Notes: generated by a model from the letters alone, not told the origin. A stretch of DNA of 46,377 bases from Geosiphon pyriformis (GCA_016748015.1 JAAOMT010000134.1:1516584-1562960); one strand, 5' to 3'. Shown: positions 1 through 12,304, numbered from the stretch's first letter. Program-made: numbers and translations.

Positions 1-620
1 GACTAGTACTACAACAAGTTGTATAAAAGAAGAGCTTTTCTTTTCAAGAAAATGTATCTTACTTTAGATTTATCACTTAGAACCATTCCTATACACACAA
101 AAAAAAATAAATATTAAATAATTCAAAAAACCAAATTCTTTAATTATTGCACCTGGAAAATCCCCAAAACCCAACTAACATTTTGAAATTGATTAACTAC
201 CAATTTCAGTAAACTGTTAGTGACTCCAGGCCTGGATAGAAAACGTTTCCCTTGATAAAATCCTATTTCTTTTACATTTCTTTTATTTTTATTTTTTTTT
301 CTTATTACAATCATTAAGGTAGCCTACAGATGAGATTCTTGTAAAAGAGTTGACTTTCACAGCAAAATAACTACACATTTTTAGTAAACTTCCAAATGAG
401 CAATTTCTGGAAAAGAGTTGATATTTACTACAATGTAACTACATAAAGTAACTGGCAAAGAATTGGCCATTCTACTTATAAGCCCAGCAGTTCAAATTAT
501 AGGAGATAATTTGAAGATAAATTCAGTTATTGGAGGTTCAACTACTTCTAAAAAACGTGAATTTGCAACCAACAGACAGTTACAACATTCAAGAAAAGAG
601 ACCAAAAACCTCTGGTAACA
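1..620 (+). repeat. Family-4 LTR, 3' part (upstream end outside window)
   Basis: This stretch is the reverse complement of 42073-42690, the LTR of element 4, with scattered transitions. It ends in GGTAACA at 620, the complement of the TGTTA that opens the right-hand copy, so 620 is taken as the LTR edge. A TATA box (TATAAAA, 22-28) lies at the left end, so the U3 part is off the window. The 130 bp after 620 show no primer-binding site, so this is either a solo LTR or the 3' LTR of an element further left. It may have inserted into the gypsy pol that follows. Confidence 0.8.
22..28 (+). promoter_or_regulatory. TATA box of the left family-4 LTR
   Basis: TATAAAA followed by a purine-rich AGAAGAGC. 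The same block lies at 42669-42675 on the other strand, about 50 bp downstream of a 20-bp tandem array. Confidence 0.45.
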
Positions 621-753
621 GCATCTGTAATACTGCAAAAAAGCAAATCATCAAAATACTGATGTTTTTTCCAGACTTATCTCTTAGTAATAGTACAACT
701 TCTCAACCAAATCAACTTAATTATTAGTATCTCTTCCTTTGATAAACACAATA

Positions 754-1990
754 ATGGATTTGGATAACTATTCTGCCTTAATAAAATTTTTGGATAAAGA
801 ACAATATCCACCAGATTACACTTAATAACAAAAAAAACATTTGCACAAGCAATTAAATTTTTATTTAATTTGCCAGAACCAACTTTACAAAAGAAATAAA
901 AAAGATTCTAACCACCTCCAAAGAGTCATTAGATTTGAAAAAAAAATTGTGATCTATAACATATATATTAATCTATTAGTTGAACACTTTGGAAAAACAA
1001 AAACAATTCAAAAAACTTTAGCTCACTATTATTCTATCTTAGAAAAAAACATTGCTAAATACATCAAAACCTGTAACACCTGCCAAAGAAAAGAAAAACT
1101 TAATTGCAAAAAAGATATTTATTTAATCTTTGTTGGTCAATTATTTAACAGAATTGAAATAAATGTTGTTGAATCTTTAACAATAATTCTTGATGGCAAT
1201 AGATACATTATTACAGCTACTGACTATCTTACAAAGTGAGTAGAAGCAAAAGCTATTCCAGACCAAACAGCAGTTTTAATAGCCAACTTTATTTATGAAA
1301 ATATTATTTGTTACTATGGCTGCCCTAAAAAACTTTTATCTAATAAAGGAAGAACTTTTCTTAGTACATTGGTTAAAAAACTTTGTAGAAAAATGGGAAT
1401 ATATTATAAACTTTTTTTTTTTTATTACCCATAAACAAATAGTCTAGTAGAACGTTTTAACAGAATTCTATGTAAAACATTAGCCAAAACTAGTAAAAAA
1501 AACAAACTTATGAAACAAAGTGCTGTTTTTAGTCTTGTTTGTTTATAGAATTGTGAATCATAACATAACAAGTTATAAATTCTTTTATCTGCTCTATAAA
1601 TAAATGACAACTCTACCAATAGAAATTAATATTGAGACAATATCTTTTGAAAAGATTACTATAAGAAATTACAAAGACATTTTGCAAAAAAAACTTGGTA
1701 TTATTTTTGACTTTTTGGTAAAAGCACAAATAATTGCCTTTAAAAAGATAAAACAGTTTCAAAAAATGCTTAAAAAAGAGAAAATCTATAAAACACTTTC
1801 CTTAAGTGTTGGTAATTTAATTTTAAAATATTGTTCAAATAGAGATAATGTCTATAATAATAAATTTTTTAGCCAATAGAAAGGATTTTTTTTAGTCAAT
1901 AAAGTTTTGAACAATAGTTTTTATATTCTATAAAATTAATATAGAACAATTTTCAATAATCACCCTGTTTATAATACACAACTCAAGAAA
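754..1990 (+). pseudogene. Ty3/gypsy integrase and pol C-terminus, decayed (element D)
   Basis: Reading through stops gives, in order: a spacer starting at 754; an H2C2 zinc-binding module around 960-1090 (histidine in VEHFGKTKT, then CNTCQRK); the catalytic core (ATDYLTK at about 1215-1238); LLSNKGRTF near 1335; NSLVERFNR near 1437; and the C-terminal segment 1604-1879, with NLILKYCSNRDN matching the GDKVLLYRT-type stretch of elements 1, 2 and 4. Two of the three DDE residues are Asn (EINVVES and LLSNKG), both explainable by G to A; the Glu remains. The Trp after YLTK is TGA at 1237. No RT or RNase H is seen upstream, so the copy was truncated or cut by the LTR at 1-620. Confidence 0.75.
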
Positions 1991-4394
1991 TATTACAAAT
2001 GATTTGATTAATTATTTGTTGTAATAATACTGACTCAAATGACCAGCAAAAATCAGATATAAATAAATGCACCATTCCCAAAACAGAGATATTTTCAATC
2101 AACATAAACAATTATTTCCTAGATTAAAACATTCAAAATACTTTCTATACTCTTCATAAGTATTGGATTGAAAACTATCCAAATACTACTCTGATTATTG
2201 AAAAACAGACTACCATAACTGATAACAGTAGAACACACACTGTTATTAGACCAAAAAAAACCATTACCAAAAGAGAAAGAATTGGTAGCAAAATGAATAA
2301 ATATCTGCTAAAAAGTATAATAACAGTAATATTTATATCTTCTATCATAATTGAAAAAACAATTAAAAAAATTTTGTCTATAAACAAAAACTTGTTATAT
2401 AAAGACAATTAAAACTCTATGGTTATTTTAGTGAAATTATAGAAAATATAAAGCTTATGAAGAAAACAACTTTAAAGATACAGGTAAAAATTTTGAGCAT
2501 TATACAGTTAAATATTCCAAGAGTTTTAACTATTGCTAAAAAAGCCAAAATTTTTATACAAAGATTTGGTTTTTTGGATACAAAACTCATTTTGTCTCAG
2601 ATATTATATATTTTATCTACAAAGAACTTTAATAAACTAGTTAGTTTTGAGTTAGATAAAATTTTTTAAATATATTATTTCATAAATAGCTTGATTTTGT
2701 TAGAGCTTAATCTCTTTGGAAAGAATGATATATGATTGAAACTCATATTTTTTATTAGCTATCACATGTATTAGTCACTAATATCATATAATTAGCCACC
2801 TTATTTTTAGATAGTAATCATTAATCTGATCAATAACCTGATTGTTGACCTAATTATTGATCTAATTATTGACCACTTTTAATAGTTATATAAGCAATAA
2901 ATTTTTTAACTATAAAAAAACATAATCAAACTAATAAAATAAAACCCACTATTAATTAATTCCTTTTATATTGCTTATTCTCTTTTTTTTATCTTTAAGT
3001 ATCTAAACATTTTGGAATAAAAAATTACTTGTTGGTATTCACATACATTATCTTTTCTCCTTTTTGATTTGTATTGTTAAAATTAACCTGAAAAGTGATT
3101 GCTTGTTCTTGTGATTTATTAAATAAAGAAATGATTAAAAAGCACAATAATATTTGTTATTAATTTTAAGAATTGCCAAGTTAAAACATAGAATAATAAC
3201 AGTGGTGTTATCTTGTTGACAATTATGAACTATTTCTCTACTTTCAAATTTCCAAAAAAGATTTGTAACTGTGATTTTTATAAGACTGATCATGCACATT
3301 GAATTCTTACTCATTCAATTTGCTCTCTTATTGTAATTCTCTTTTTGATTATTTTTATTACCTTACAATCCTATTCTCTCTTGCTATCCATTAGCTTGTT
3401 ATTCCAACTCATAACAATACTAAGTTGCAGTTATGTTATTTTCAATCCAAATTATGTTATTTATAAAAACTTCAGTTATTAAAAAAACCATTTTGTTATT
3501 CTTGAAATTCTGTTTATTAATCCTAAAAAAAAATTTGAATTTATCTTGTAGTCATAAAAATGTTTATGTTTTTTAATTTTACAAAACAAAAAATTATAGA
3601 AGATTTTCTACAACAGTAATAAAAAAATTTTTCCCTAATTTAGATTATTATAAACAGTATACCTTTTTGTAAGTCTAAAATTTATTATTACTTAATTGAT
3701 TTTGCTGTCATAGATATTTTTAAACAATCTAATAAAGCATAAACACATTTTAATTTTAATTAAACTGTTTTACAAATAATATTATTCAACAGAGTCATAT
3801 GCTTTTTACATATTTTAAAAAACTAATTATAACTTTTTGTTTTTCAAAATGTCTTTAACTATAAAACTAATAGCAAAAATTGAAATTTGTATAAACATGT
3901 TTTTTAAAATTGAGAAATTATTATTATGTAGAACATTAAACTTACTATAAGCTAAAAAAATTCTATTAAAAAAAATTTAGACAAAATTTTCTATGTTGTT
4001 TTAATTAAAATTATTGGTTTAATATTAATCAAAGTTTTTTTCCAATTATATAACTTTAGAATTATAGAAACTCAGGTTTTTTTCTACTACATAAAAATTG
4101 CATTTAATATTAAACATAAATTAAAAATGTTCAACAAACCATCCAAAATCTGAATATTATTATGTTTTAAAGCTTATTAAGAATGCCAAATAAATTAGTT
4201 ATCTTTTAATCAGATAGCTTTTTAATAATATATAACAACTTATCAAACTTAATATTGTTTATTATATTTGAAAATACATTATTATTAACATAATTCAAAG
4301 AAATATACTGATAAAACTACTAATTAGACAATATACTAAACACTAAATATTTTTTTGTCCATTTTTTTATAATTATATTGACCATAATAATTTT
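1990..4394. other. AT-rich unresolved stretch
   Basis: No supportable gene. The ORF at 2457-2669 (+, 70 aa) shows no motif I recognise. From about 2000 to 2690 the sequence could be the decayed tail and ORF3 of the integrase element, since TAGAGCTTAATC at 2700 resembles the GAGCTC box found before the polypurine tract elsewhere. A TATATAAGC at about 2888 suggests a buried LTR, but no boundaries could be fixed. 3000-4390 is low-complexity A/T with nothing further seen. Confidence 0.4.
2841..2876. repeat. 12-bp tandem repeat, three units
   Basis: Three consecutive units of the form ATTRTTGAYCTA start at 2841, 2853 and 2865. A fourth, shorter unit may precede them. Function is unknown; it could be part of a decayed LTR. 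Confidence 0.5.
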
Positions 4395-4502
4395 TAATTA
4401 AATAATAAGTAATAATTTGAATGATAATAATATATGCTAATTAATGATAAAAATTATAAGATAATTTTATGCTAATTAATAATTAAAATTCTATTGGTAA
4501 CA
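4395..4502 (-). repeat. Family-4 LTR fragment
   Basis: Matches 42945-43055, the last part (on the + strand) of the element-4 LTR, in the same direction; it shares the blocks ATATATGCTAATTAATGATA and AGATAATTTTATGCTAA and ends GGTAACA. It abuts the decayed protease region of element B, which looks like an insertion edge. The rest of this LTR to the left is too decayed for me to follow. Confidence 0.6.
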
Positions 4503-4599
4503 CCATAGGTGGTAAGTATTCAAGTATACTAATTATTAAATATTAACTAAAGTTCTTAGGTGTTCTAGTTAAATATAACATTGGTTTTAAACAGCCAGT

Positions 4600-5040
4600 T
4601 ATTACCAATAAAAGCTTAATACTGTATGGCTTCCATTACCAAAACTTTGATAAGCACAATAATATTATTAACTTCAAATAAAAAGTTGTTAATTTCGCCA
4701 ATTGAAGTCTTTATTGCTTTATTAGCAATAATTAATTTGAGCACTAACAGCTCAATCAACTTGGTAATTTAATTGGTCTATAAGTTGTTATATAATATGC
4801 TGCTTGCTAAACCATTATTAAAGATAAGTTTAATAGATTGGTTATTGATTTTGGCATTGGTATATATTGTGATAATTGGTTTAATATTAAAAGCAGCTCT
4901 ATTAAATAGAGATGTTGTTACTGATTTTTCTAATTTAAAAAAGAATATAGCAGCTAGTAACTTGTTTTTGATAATAATTGTTAATAAGATATTATTGGTA
5001 AATAGTTGTTTTGGTAATTTTAAGTTATTAAATTAGGTAT
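4600..5040 (-). pseudogene. Aspartic protease remnant of element B
   Basis: Nucleotide similarity to 20640-21060 (element 1) and 32200-32620 (element 2) is plain over the whole stretch. The active-site triad, D-S-G in element 2, reads N-N-G near 4800-4825, so the enzyme is dead. The + strand ORF at 4773-5036 in the same place is only the complement of this region. Confidence 0.65.
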
Positions 5041-7190
5041 TTTTTGAAATAACTAAAAAGCTTAAATAGTTCTGAGAATTCGAATTTTGGGTGTACTCAT
5101 TTTCTAAATTTCTTTGACATAATCTTTAATAGCTGGTTTAATAAACTAAAAATTGGTTGGTACATAACTATTGCCAATCTCTAATTTTGTTGAATGTAAG
5201 TAATTCTTAGTTTTTGGATTCTATTTAATATTGGCACAGTATTTTGAAGCAATATTTGAATTAATTGAGATTAATAGATTATTTGTAATTGTGATTAATA
5301 TATTACTAGTACTGAAATCTAATAAATAAGAGATAAAAATATCAATTGCTATATTATTAATGCATAATAGAATTAGTATTGGAATGGTTTTAATGATAAT
5401 TGTTGATGTAGTTTGGAGTTTGAAATCTGTAATTGAAATTTTAATATTGATTTTCTGATTATTAATTATTTTTTTTTGCTTTATAGTCTATTTTTAGGTA
5501 TTATTATTTACTATAGTAATAGCAAATATGTGTTTTTTGTTGTTATAATTAATTTGTTAATAATAATAATGGACATGACTGATTTTGGAACTGATTTGAA
5601 TTTTTTTAATAATTATAATATTAAGATGATTAATAAATAGCAATATTGTTAGCTAAATATCCTTCCAATTTCTATTTAATAGAATTACTAAATTGTCTTA
5701 GTTTAGAATTTAATTTAAATAATCTATTTATTACTAAATTTATGGTTTGGATATAGTTGGCTTCAAGTTCAGCTAATTCAAAATCTTAAATGTGTGTAAC
5801 TATATTTTGAAAAGTATTTGAATACAATAAGTGTATTTATTATAGCAAACTGTTATATAGGCTGCAAATAAATTGATTTAAAATTTGTAATACTATAAAA
5901 TAGTTAGTATCAACTGCTTAGATTTGATGCAGATTCCTGTAAAAGTGTTTTAAATAATTAGTAACTGCCATATTATTACTTTGTTTAATAGTAGTAAAAC
6001 CAGTTAACAGGTAATTAATGCTGTTATAATTGCTAAAATATTGTAAAAATATGACTTTGAATGTATTAAAATCTTGTGGTTTGTTTATTAGGCTTTAATA
6101 TTATAAATTTGCAGTATTTTATAAAAAATATAAAATGGCTTAAAAAACTTTGGCATTGTTTTATCCATTGGCTGTAATAGCTTTTTTTATATTATTTATC
6201 CATGTTTAGATATTGTCTTTTTTATTAATAAATTTTTTAAGTTTGGTAATTAATACATATGCTATTAGTGCAGATTATTATTGTATTATTAAAAAATAAC
6301 AATTGGTGCTATTGGTAGTTGATTAATTGAGATAATTGAGATAATTGAGATAATTAAAGGTAAGTATTATTAAAAAATAAGAGTGGAATTTGGATTATTT
6401 AAGTTTTGCTGAATTTAAACAATTAAAATTTGAATTTTTAGATTATTTAAGATTGAGTTTTAATTATTATTTTCTTAATTACTGTTTTTTTTTTCTTCTG
6501 AATTAGTGTTTGTCCAATTATTAATAAATCTGAAATTTAGTTAAAATAGCAGTAATTAAAGTTTTGATAATATTATTGGTCATGATTTAAATTTTTCAAA
6601 ATAATCACTGTATGTTTCTAATAATTTGGCTTTTTTTTGGTTATTTTGAAACAATACTCATGATAATAATGTTTTTAACATGAGTATGACTGTTAATATT
6701 ATCTGAATAATGCTTTTAAACATGTAATGATATAATAGATTAATAAGTAAAATAATTATTGGTTTTTTTTATATAAGCAGTTATATTTTTTTTAAGGTTT
6801 TTGTTGGGATTTGTAGTTTTTTTTTTCTTTTATCAACAAAAATAATAAAAAATCTTTGTTTGGTATAAGTTTTAATTTCATAATTTATCTTTGTAATTAT
6901 TAAAACAAAATTATGTTTTTGTAAGAAACTAATATGTTGTAGTAGCTTACTGTAGAAATTTTTAATGGTGGTTTCTGGATTTTTTTTAGCTTTTTAAATA
7001 GTGTATAATTTTTTTGTTTATGTAAAAGTTGAAGACTAATTTTGTTGGTCAATAATTATTTATTAATCCAAAATAAATTTGGTAATATTAGAATAAGGAT
7101 TTTGCAAATCTTAAATAATTTTCTTTTATGATTTTTTGGTTTGTCACTTTTTTAAATAATCGATATTAATGCTGGTTTTCTGTTAAATTA
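5041..7190 (-). pseudogene. gag remnant of element B
   Basis: Best matches to the gag of elements 1 and 2 are at 5640-5900 (the SELDSKLKQF / NHVQAVNLVMN region), 6040-6240 (the Retrotrans_gag core) and 6880-7190 (the N-terminus). The central Gln/Pro-rich region has become A/T runs, including 3.5 units of 9 bp (TAATTGAGA) at about 6324-6355. No frame is open for any length. Confidence 0.6.
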
Positions 7191-7211
7191 TACTTTACAA
7201 GAAATACCAAA

Positions 7212-7959
7212 TATTATAAATGATTATTTAGAGTGTTAAAACAAATAACAAATCTGTAACTTGGTGCTTAATAGCTATTAATAATAATAATTTCTGAAGG
7301 TTTGAAGTCTAAAAGTTTTGATTAAGTTTTTTGTATAATAAACAAAGATTCAATTGATGATTTTTCTCAATTTTTGTCTTTAGTATAGTGACCAGTTTAA
7401 TCTGACAGTTATGCCCTTTTGGTAAGCTATTTTTAAGTTTTTCTATCCTTGTTTTATGAGTCTTTTACCAGACTATTTTTGAAATCAATTAATCAGTACT
7501 TAATATCTTAATTAATTAGTAAACAACAAAAAAAAAATAATAATAAAAAATAAAAAAAGAGATAAAAAATTAATATCTTGTCAATAGCTGTAATTAAGAA
7601 TTATTAGTTTAATATAATCAAGTATCAAATTTTATCAACATAGATTTTTGATAGTGTAAAAATAATTAAAATTTCTTAATCAAATAATAACAATATAATT
7701 GGATAATAATAGATATTTTTATTGATATAAATATAATTTTATTTTAAGTTATAGAAAATTTTTTTTTAAAAAAAAAGATATTAAATAATTACTTATTGTT
7801 AACTATTGTTTTGAATGTTTTTTTTCTTTTAATATTCTTGCTATTTATACATAATTTGTATTATATAAGATTCCTTAAAATCTTTCAATTTTTTTTTATT
7901 ATATTTCTTTTTTATTAGTTATTTTTCTATCTATTATGATTTTTATTCTATAAGTAACA
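7212..7959 (-). repeat. 5' LTR of element B
   Basis: Starts TATTATAAATGATTATTTAG, the counterpart of TGTTACAGRTRATTATTTG in other copies, and ends GTAACA at 7959. Internal blocks match LTR1 and LTR2: the ACTTGGTGCT stretch, TTTTTTGTATAATAAACA, the CTTTTACCAG block and AATATCTTGTCAATAGCTGT. The TATA and U3 array region is too decayed to delimit. Confidence 0.75.
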
Positions 7960-8209
7960 GTAAAAACCATTTATTAATTACAACTAAAATTTTAAGGTTA
8001 TTCAAAAATATTGCTATATTTAGCAATAAACACAATAATTATTAATTAATTAAAAAAAATAACAAATGCTCAATTTAAAAAATTACAAACTAAAACCATA
8101 AAGACAATTTTAGAAAAAAAAATAATAGAGTTAATTTAAAATAGAAAATTAAAAAATTTATAAGATTTAAAAGATTTTAACAAAGTTTAATATTAAAAGA
8201 AAAAAATAA
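7960..8209 (+). pseudogene. 3' end of a gypsy ORF3 with polypurine tract (copy A)
   Basis: From about 8050 the sequence aligns with the ORF3 end of element 2 (ITNAQFEELQ; here ITNAQFKKLQ). It runs to L-K-D-F-N-K-V-stop-Y-stop, the decayed form of the conserved D-F-N-x-A-Q-Y-stop ending, and then an A-rich tract before LTR 8210. The upstream part of copy A is missing because element B sits here. Confidence 0.65.
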
Positions 8210-9048
8210 TATTACTTATAAAAATAAAAATTATAATAATTAATAATAGTTAATAAAAAATAAACATAGTAAAAAAAATTACAGAATTTTTTTAAGAAAT
8301 TGCAGAATTCCAAAATTTTAGAATTTTTCTTAAGAAATTGTAGGATTCCAGAATTTCAGAATTTTTTTTAAAAAATTTCAGAATTTTAAAAAATTTTGTA
8401 TAATAAAAATTATATATATATAGTAATAGGATTAGAAATAAGAAAAAACAAATTCTTAAAGACTAATAGTTAGATAAGTTAGTTATAAAATACTTCTCTT
8501 TTTAAAAAATAGTTTTTTATATTTTGAAATAGAATTATATCTATATTAATAAAATACTTATTTATTATTTTATCTATATTATTTTCCTTATTAAATTAAA
8601 ATTATTATACTTCAACTCTATTAACAATTTATACTAATAATATTTGCTATTTAATTATATTGGATCAATAGTTTTTAATTATAATTATTAACAAAATACT
8701 AATTTTTATTTTTTTTTATTTTTTTTTTGTTATTATTTACTAATTAATTAAGAAATTAAGTACTAATATTAATATTAAGAATAATCTAGTAAAAAATCTG
8801 TAAAACAAAGATAAAAACTTAAAAATAGCTTATTAAAAAAGCACAACTGTTAAATTAAACTGGCCTTTATGTTAAAAAAAAAATTTGAAAAAACAACTAT
8901 CAAGTAAACTTTTGTTTATTATATAAAAAACTCAACTTAAAAATCTTTAGATTTGAAATTTTTCAGAAATTAACATCAAAATTAGCTATTAAATATTAAG
9001 TTATAAGTTTGTTATTTATTCTAACATTCCAAATAATTATCTGTAACA
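8210..9048 (+). repeat. Decayed gypsy LTR, + strand
   Basis: Begins TATTACTTATAAA (decayed TGTTACTYATA) and ends ATCTGTAACA at 9048, the same termini as LTR3 (37936-38810). In between come a GGAATTCC-type array (8281-8400), a TATA box (8411-8421) and blocks collinear with LTR3, such as TTTATTATATAAAAAACTCA near the end. The following TGTAAAATAAAAT fits a decayed primer-site flank. It may serve both the internal remnant on its left and the one on its right. Confidence 0.75.
8281..8400 (+). repeat. GGAATTCC-type array in decayed LTR
   Basis: Repeats of the form AATTGCAGRATTCCARAAT recur at about 38-bp steps (8299, 8337, 8375) directly upstream of TATA 8411. The same array type, with 40-41 bp steps, is in LTR2 and LTR3. 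Confidence 0.6.
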
Positions 9049-9239
9049 TTAAAAAAAGATATGTAAAATAAAATATTTATTTACAACAATTTTTATACAA
9101 AGTATATTATAAAAAAAAAACTAAAAACACTAATATTAATAGCTTATTAAGAATAATTCAAATCTAATCTTGTATCAATAGACATAACTACTTATTAATA
9201 ATTATATTAATATTTGTTAATACTTTAGCTTAAGAAAAA

Positions 9240-10520
9240 ATTATTTCAACAAAAACAAAATACTATACAAAAACAAGTTTAAAATTACCTTATTTACAAT
9301 GAACAATAATATTAATAAGAATACTATAATCACACTACACTATAACAAGTTAAAAAAAAATACCAAAAAAGAAATCATTCTGTTCAATATGTATTTTAAT
9401 CCAACAATAAAACACTTTAACAAAAATGCTATTTTAGAAAAAATAATTAATTTATATTATTAGCTAACAATATATAAAAATATCTTTAAAAATATCTTTA
9501 ATTATAACTTTTGCCAAAGAAAAAAAACCAAAGTAATAGAATCACTTTAATTTATTTTAATTAAAAATTTATTTGATAAAATTAAGATTAATTTGATTGG
9601 ACCTTTTTTTCTTACTTCAAAAAAAAATTAATATATTATAATAGCTATAAACTATTTTATAAAATAGCCAAAAATTCAAGCTATTTAAGTTGTTAATACC
9701 AAAACAGTAGCTAAATTCATATACTAAGGTCTAATTTGCAAACATAGATGCCCAAAAAAATTATTACTCGATTAAAAAACTTATTTTGTTAACAATATTC
9801 TAACAAAATTAAGCCAATAATTTAAAATAAAATAATCTTTGTTATTTTTATATTATTTTTAGACAAATAAATTAGTAGAACAATTTAACTAAATATTATA
9901 TAACACATTGGCAAAAATAAGTTATAAAAATATACAAGAATAAAACTTATTTATATTTTCAGTATTATTTACATACCAAACATTAAAGCAAAATACTATT
10001 TAATTTATAGTATTTAAATTAAAAAATTTTTCTGCTTAACAAAAACAATTATCAAAGAAAACTTTGAAATTACATTATACTGAAAAACATACCAGCTTAT
10101 AAAAACACTGAAAACCAATTATAAAACAACAATTGACAATATTAATAACTCTTAAAAATAATAATAAAAAGACATAATAATTATTTATTAGACCAACTAG
10201 TTAAATTTAAGATTAAAAATCAAGTATTATTATATTATACCAAAATTAAAAAACAATAATATAAAAAATTTGATCTAAAATAGAACAAACTATTTTATAT
10301 ATATAAAGTTCTAAGTAATAGAGCTTATAAACTATAATTAGAAAACAGAATTTTAAAAAAACCATACATAAAAATTGTCTAAATTTTATCATACAATACA
10401 AAAATTATTATTACTTATATTTTAATTAAGAACACAAATTTTATTAATTAAATTTGAAGATATTTTACAAGATCTAAAACCAATTATTATATTTAAATAT
10501 AGTTTATATACAAAAATCTG
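9240..10520 (+). pseudogene. Ty3/gypsy integrase remnant (element C)
   Basis: Collinear with the integrase of elements 1 and 2: the spacer before the zinc module, ILFNMYFNPTIKHF (zinc-module histidines), CQRKK, KINLIGP (first catalytic Asp changed to Asn), ICKHRCPKKLLLD (second Asp kept), NKLVEQFN (Glu kept), then VLFTYQTLKQNT and SKIEQTILYI from the C-terminal part, ending near the DLKPIII motif. Dozens of TAA and TAG codons interrupt it. Gag, protease, dUTPase and RT, which should lie between the LTR end (9048) and this point, are missing. Confidence 0.65.
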
Positions 10521-10599
10521 AATAATATAAATTAGATAAATAAATACTAAGAAAATAAAAAAAGAAAACTCAAAACACTCATAGTATAAATCTATTATA

Positions 10600-11244
10600 C
10601 AAAATTTTAAAGCTTTCACAACAACTATTTAAAACAATTTAATAATTCACATTATTAATAAAAATCATAATTAATAAAAAAAAATATAATACAGAAATAT
10701 AAGCAAAAAAGAATAAACAAAAGTTTAACTAAAACTGAATGTTTCTATTTTTATAAATAATTAAGAAAAAAAAATACATGGTTTTAAACAATAAAAGAAA
10801 TCAAAAAATTATATACAACTTAGTCATAAAACTAAACATTAGAGAATAGACTTCTGAAATCTTCAAAATATGAAAAAAAAACTTTTATTAATATACTGGT
10901 TTTTTAAAATTGGCAAAAAACTAAATCTACAGATATTATATATAGATAATAACAAATAAATATTTAACAAAAAAGCTTTTTAAACAAGTTGAAAATTTTG
11001 TTATAAGAAACAACTTGACATTATATTATAAAACAATATATTAACTATATTTAATATTTAAATATTGTTCTATTATACTATTAAACAATTTATTAAAAAC
11101 TATTATAATTAATAACATAAGACAAATAACAAATTTTTAATTTAAAAAACTACAAAAAGCAATAATTAATATGACAATTAAATATTATATTAAAAGAACA
11201 ATTTTTAAAAATACTTATAATTTTGCAAAAGCTTAATTCTAAAA
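10600..11244 (+). pseudogene. ORF3 remnant of element C
   Basis: The diagnostic central block is readable at about 10890-10975: YWFFKIGKKLNLQILYIDNN, equivalent to YYQLGQKLNIQELYIDKS in element 1. The end reads N-F-A-K-A-stop-F-stop, the decayed D-F-N-x-A-Q-Y-stop tail. The - strand ORF at 10422-10619 is an A/T by-product. Confidence 0.55.
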
Positions 11245-11255
11245 AAGAAAGATAA
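11241..11255 (+). promoter_or_regulatory. Polypurine tract before LTR 11256
   Basis: A 15-base almost pure purine run (AAAAAAGAAAGATAA) ends one base before the TATTAT that opens the LTR, as in elements 1 and 2. Confidence 0.5.
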
Positions 11256-12300
11256 TATTATCTGAATAAAAAAACTAATCCAAAACTATTAAAAAAATAT
11301 AATTAACATAAAATAATATAGAAAAAATATAATAATACAAGATAATACAAAATAATATAAAATAATGCAAAATAACATAAAATAACTCAAAATAATACAA
11401 ATAATATACAATAATATAAAATAGTACAAAAAAACTAATAATAACATAAAATAACTAATTATAATATAAAAAAATAAAACAATAGCTAAAATAGCAAACA
11501 ATAAATAAGAATAACAAGTAATTAAAAGCAATTTTATAAAATTAAAAAATATGTATAAAAATAAGTAATTTTAACAAATAGAAAAAAACAGTAAAAAAAC
11601 AAGAATTACTTTTCTTTTAAAAATTTTAATCTTAGCTTAATAAATTTTTATCTTATATATTTTTGAACCAATTCAATAAAATCTTATAATTTAATTTACA
11701 AATACATAATTACAACATTTTAATTGTCAAAATTAAATTAATTGTTTAACTTACTTTTATTTTAAATCAAATATTAATAGCATAAAAATGCTTTTAAAAT
11801 TTTAATAACTTAAACCAATTATTTTTAATTATAGCAATTAATGAAATATTAATTTTTTTATTTTTTTATATTTATATTTTTTTTTGTAAAGCAAAAATAT
11901 TGAAAATTAATTGTTTAAAAATAAACTTTATAATAGTCTAATAAAAAAAAAGCTTTTTTTAAGTTTGAATATTAACTTTATTTTATTAGCTTATTAGAAA
12001 AACAAAAAAATAATATCAAACTTCAATAATTGTGCTTATTAACTTAAAAAAAAACACAACTAAAACAACATATTTAAAAAAATCATATTTTTGTGTTTTA
12101 TAACAAAAAAATTAATAAACAAAATATTAGACAGAAAAAAATCTTTAAAAACTAATAAGCTTTAATATAATTAAATACAATTTTATTTGATTTATAAACT
12201 GTTTCTAACAGTAAATTATAAGCATTAAATATTATAAATATATTCTACTAAATTTGTTTATAACAACATATATAATTAGATTATAATTAATAATATATAT
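11256..12300 (+). repeat. Decayed gypsy LTR, + strand, right end uncertain
   Basis: Starts TATTATCTGAATAAA directly after the polypurine tract. It contains a 10-bp tandem array (11331-11400) and, downstream, ATGTATAAAAATAAGTAAT (about 11547), a plausible decayed TATA region. The remainder is A/T-rich with little recognisable sequence, so the end is a guess. Confidence 0.45.
11331..11400 (+). repeat. 10-bp tandem array in decayed LTR
   Basis: Seven units in exact 10-bp phase, consensus AATAAYACAA, followed by about three more out of phase. It occupies the place, between LTR start and TATA, where other LTRs here carry 20- or 40-bp arrays. The - strand ORF over it (11289-11531) is low complexity. 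Confidence 0.7.
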
Positions 12301-12304
12301 TTTT

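Larger units (their letters stand above)
4503..7959 (-). mobile_element. Decayed Ty3/gypsy element B (protease, gag, 5' LTR)
   Basis: Collinear with the gag-protease end and 5' LTR of elements 1 and 2, but far richer in A+T. The order on the - strand is LTR (7212-7959), gag and protease, ending at the family-4 LTR scrap at 4502. RT, integrase and the 3' LTR are not found in the expected place to the left. Its right edge abuts an ORF3 remnant on the + strand, so B probably inserted into another gypsy copy. Differences from elements 1 and 2 are mostly G to A and C to T. Confidence 0.75.

Noticed and set aside
11289-11531. Hydrophobic 80-residue protein on the - strand
   Set aside because: Translation of the 10-bp A/T array and flanks; no coding signal.
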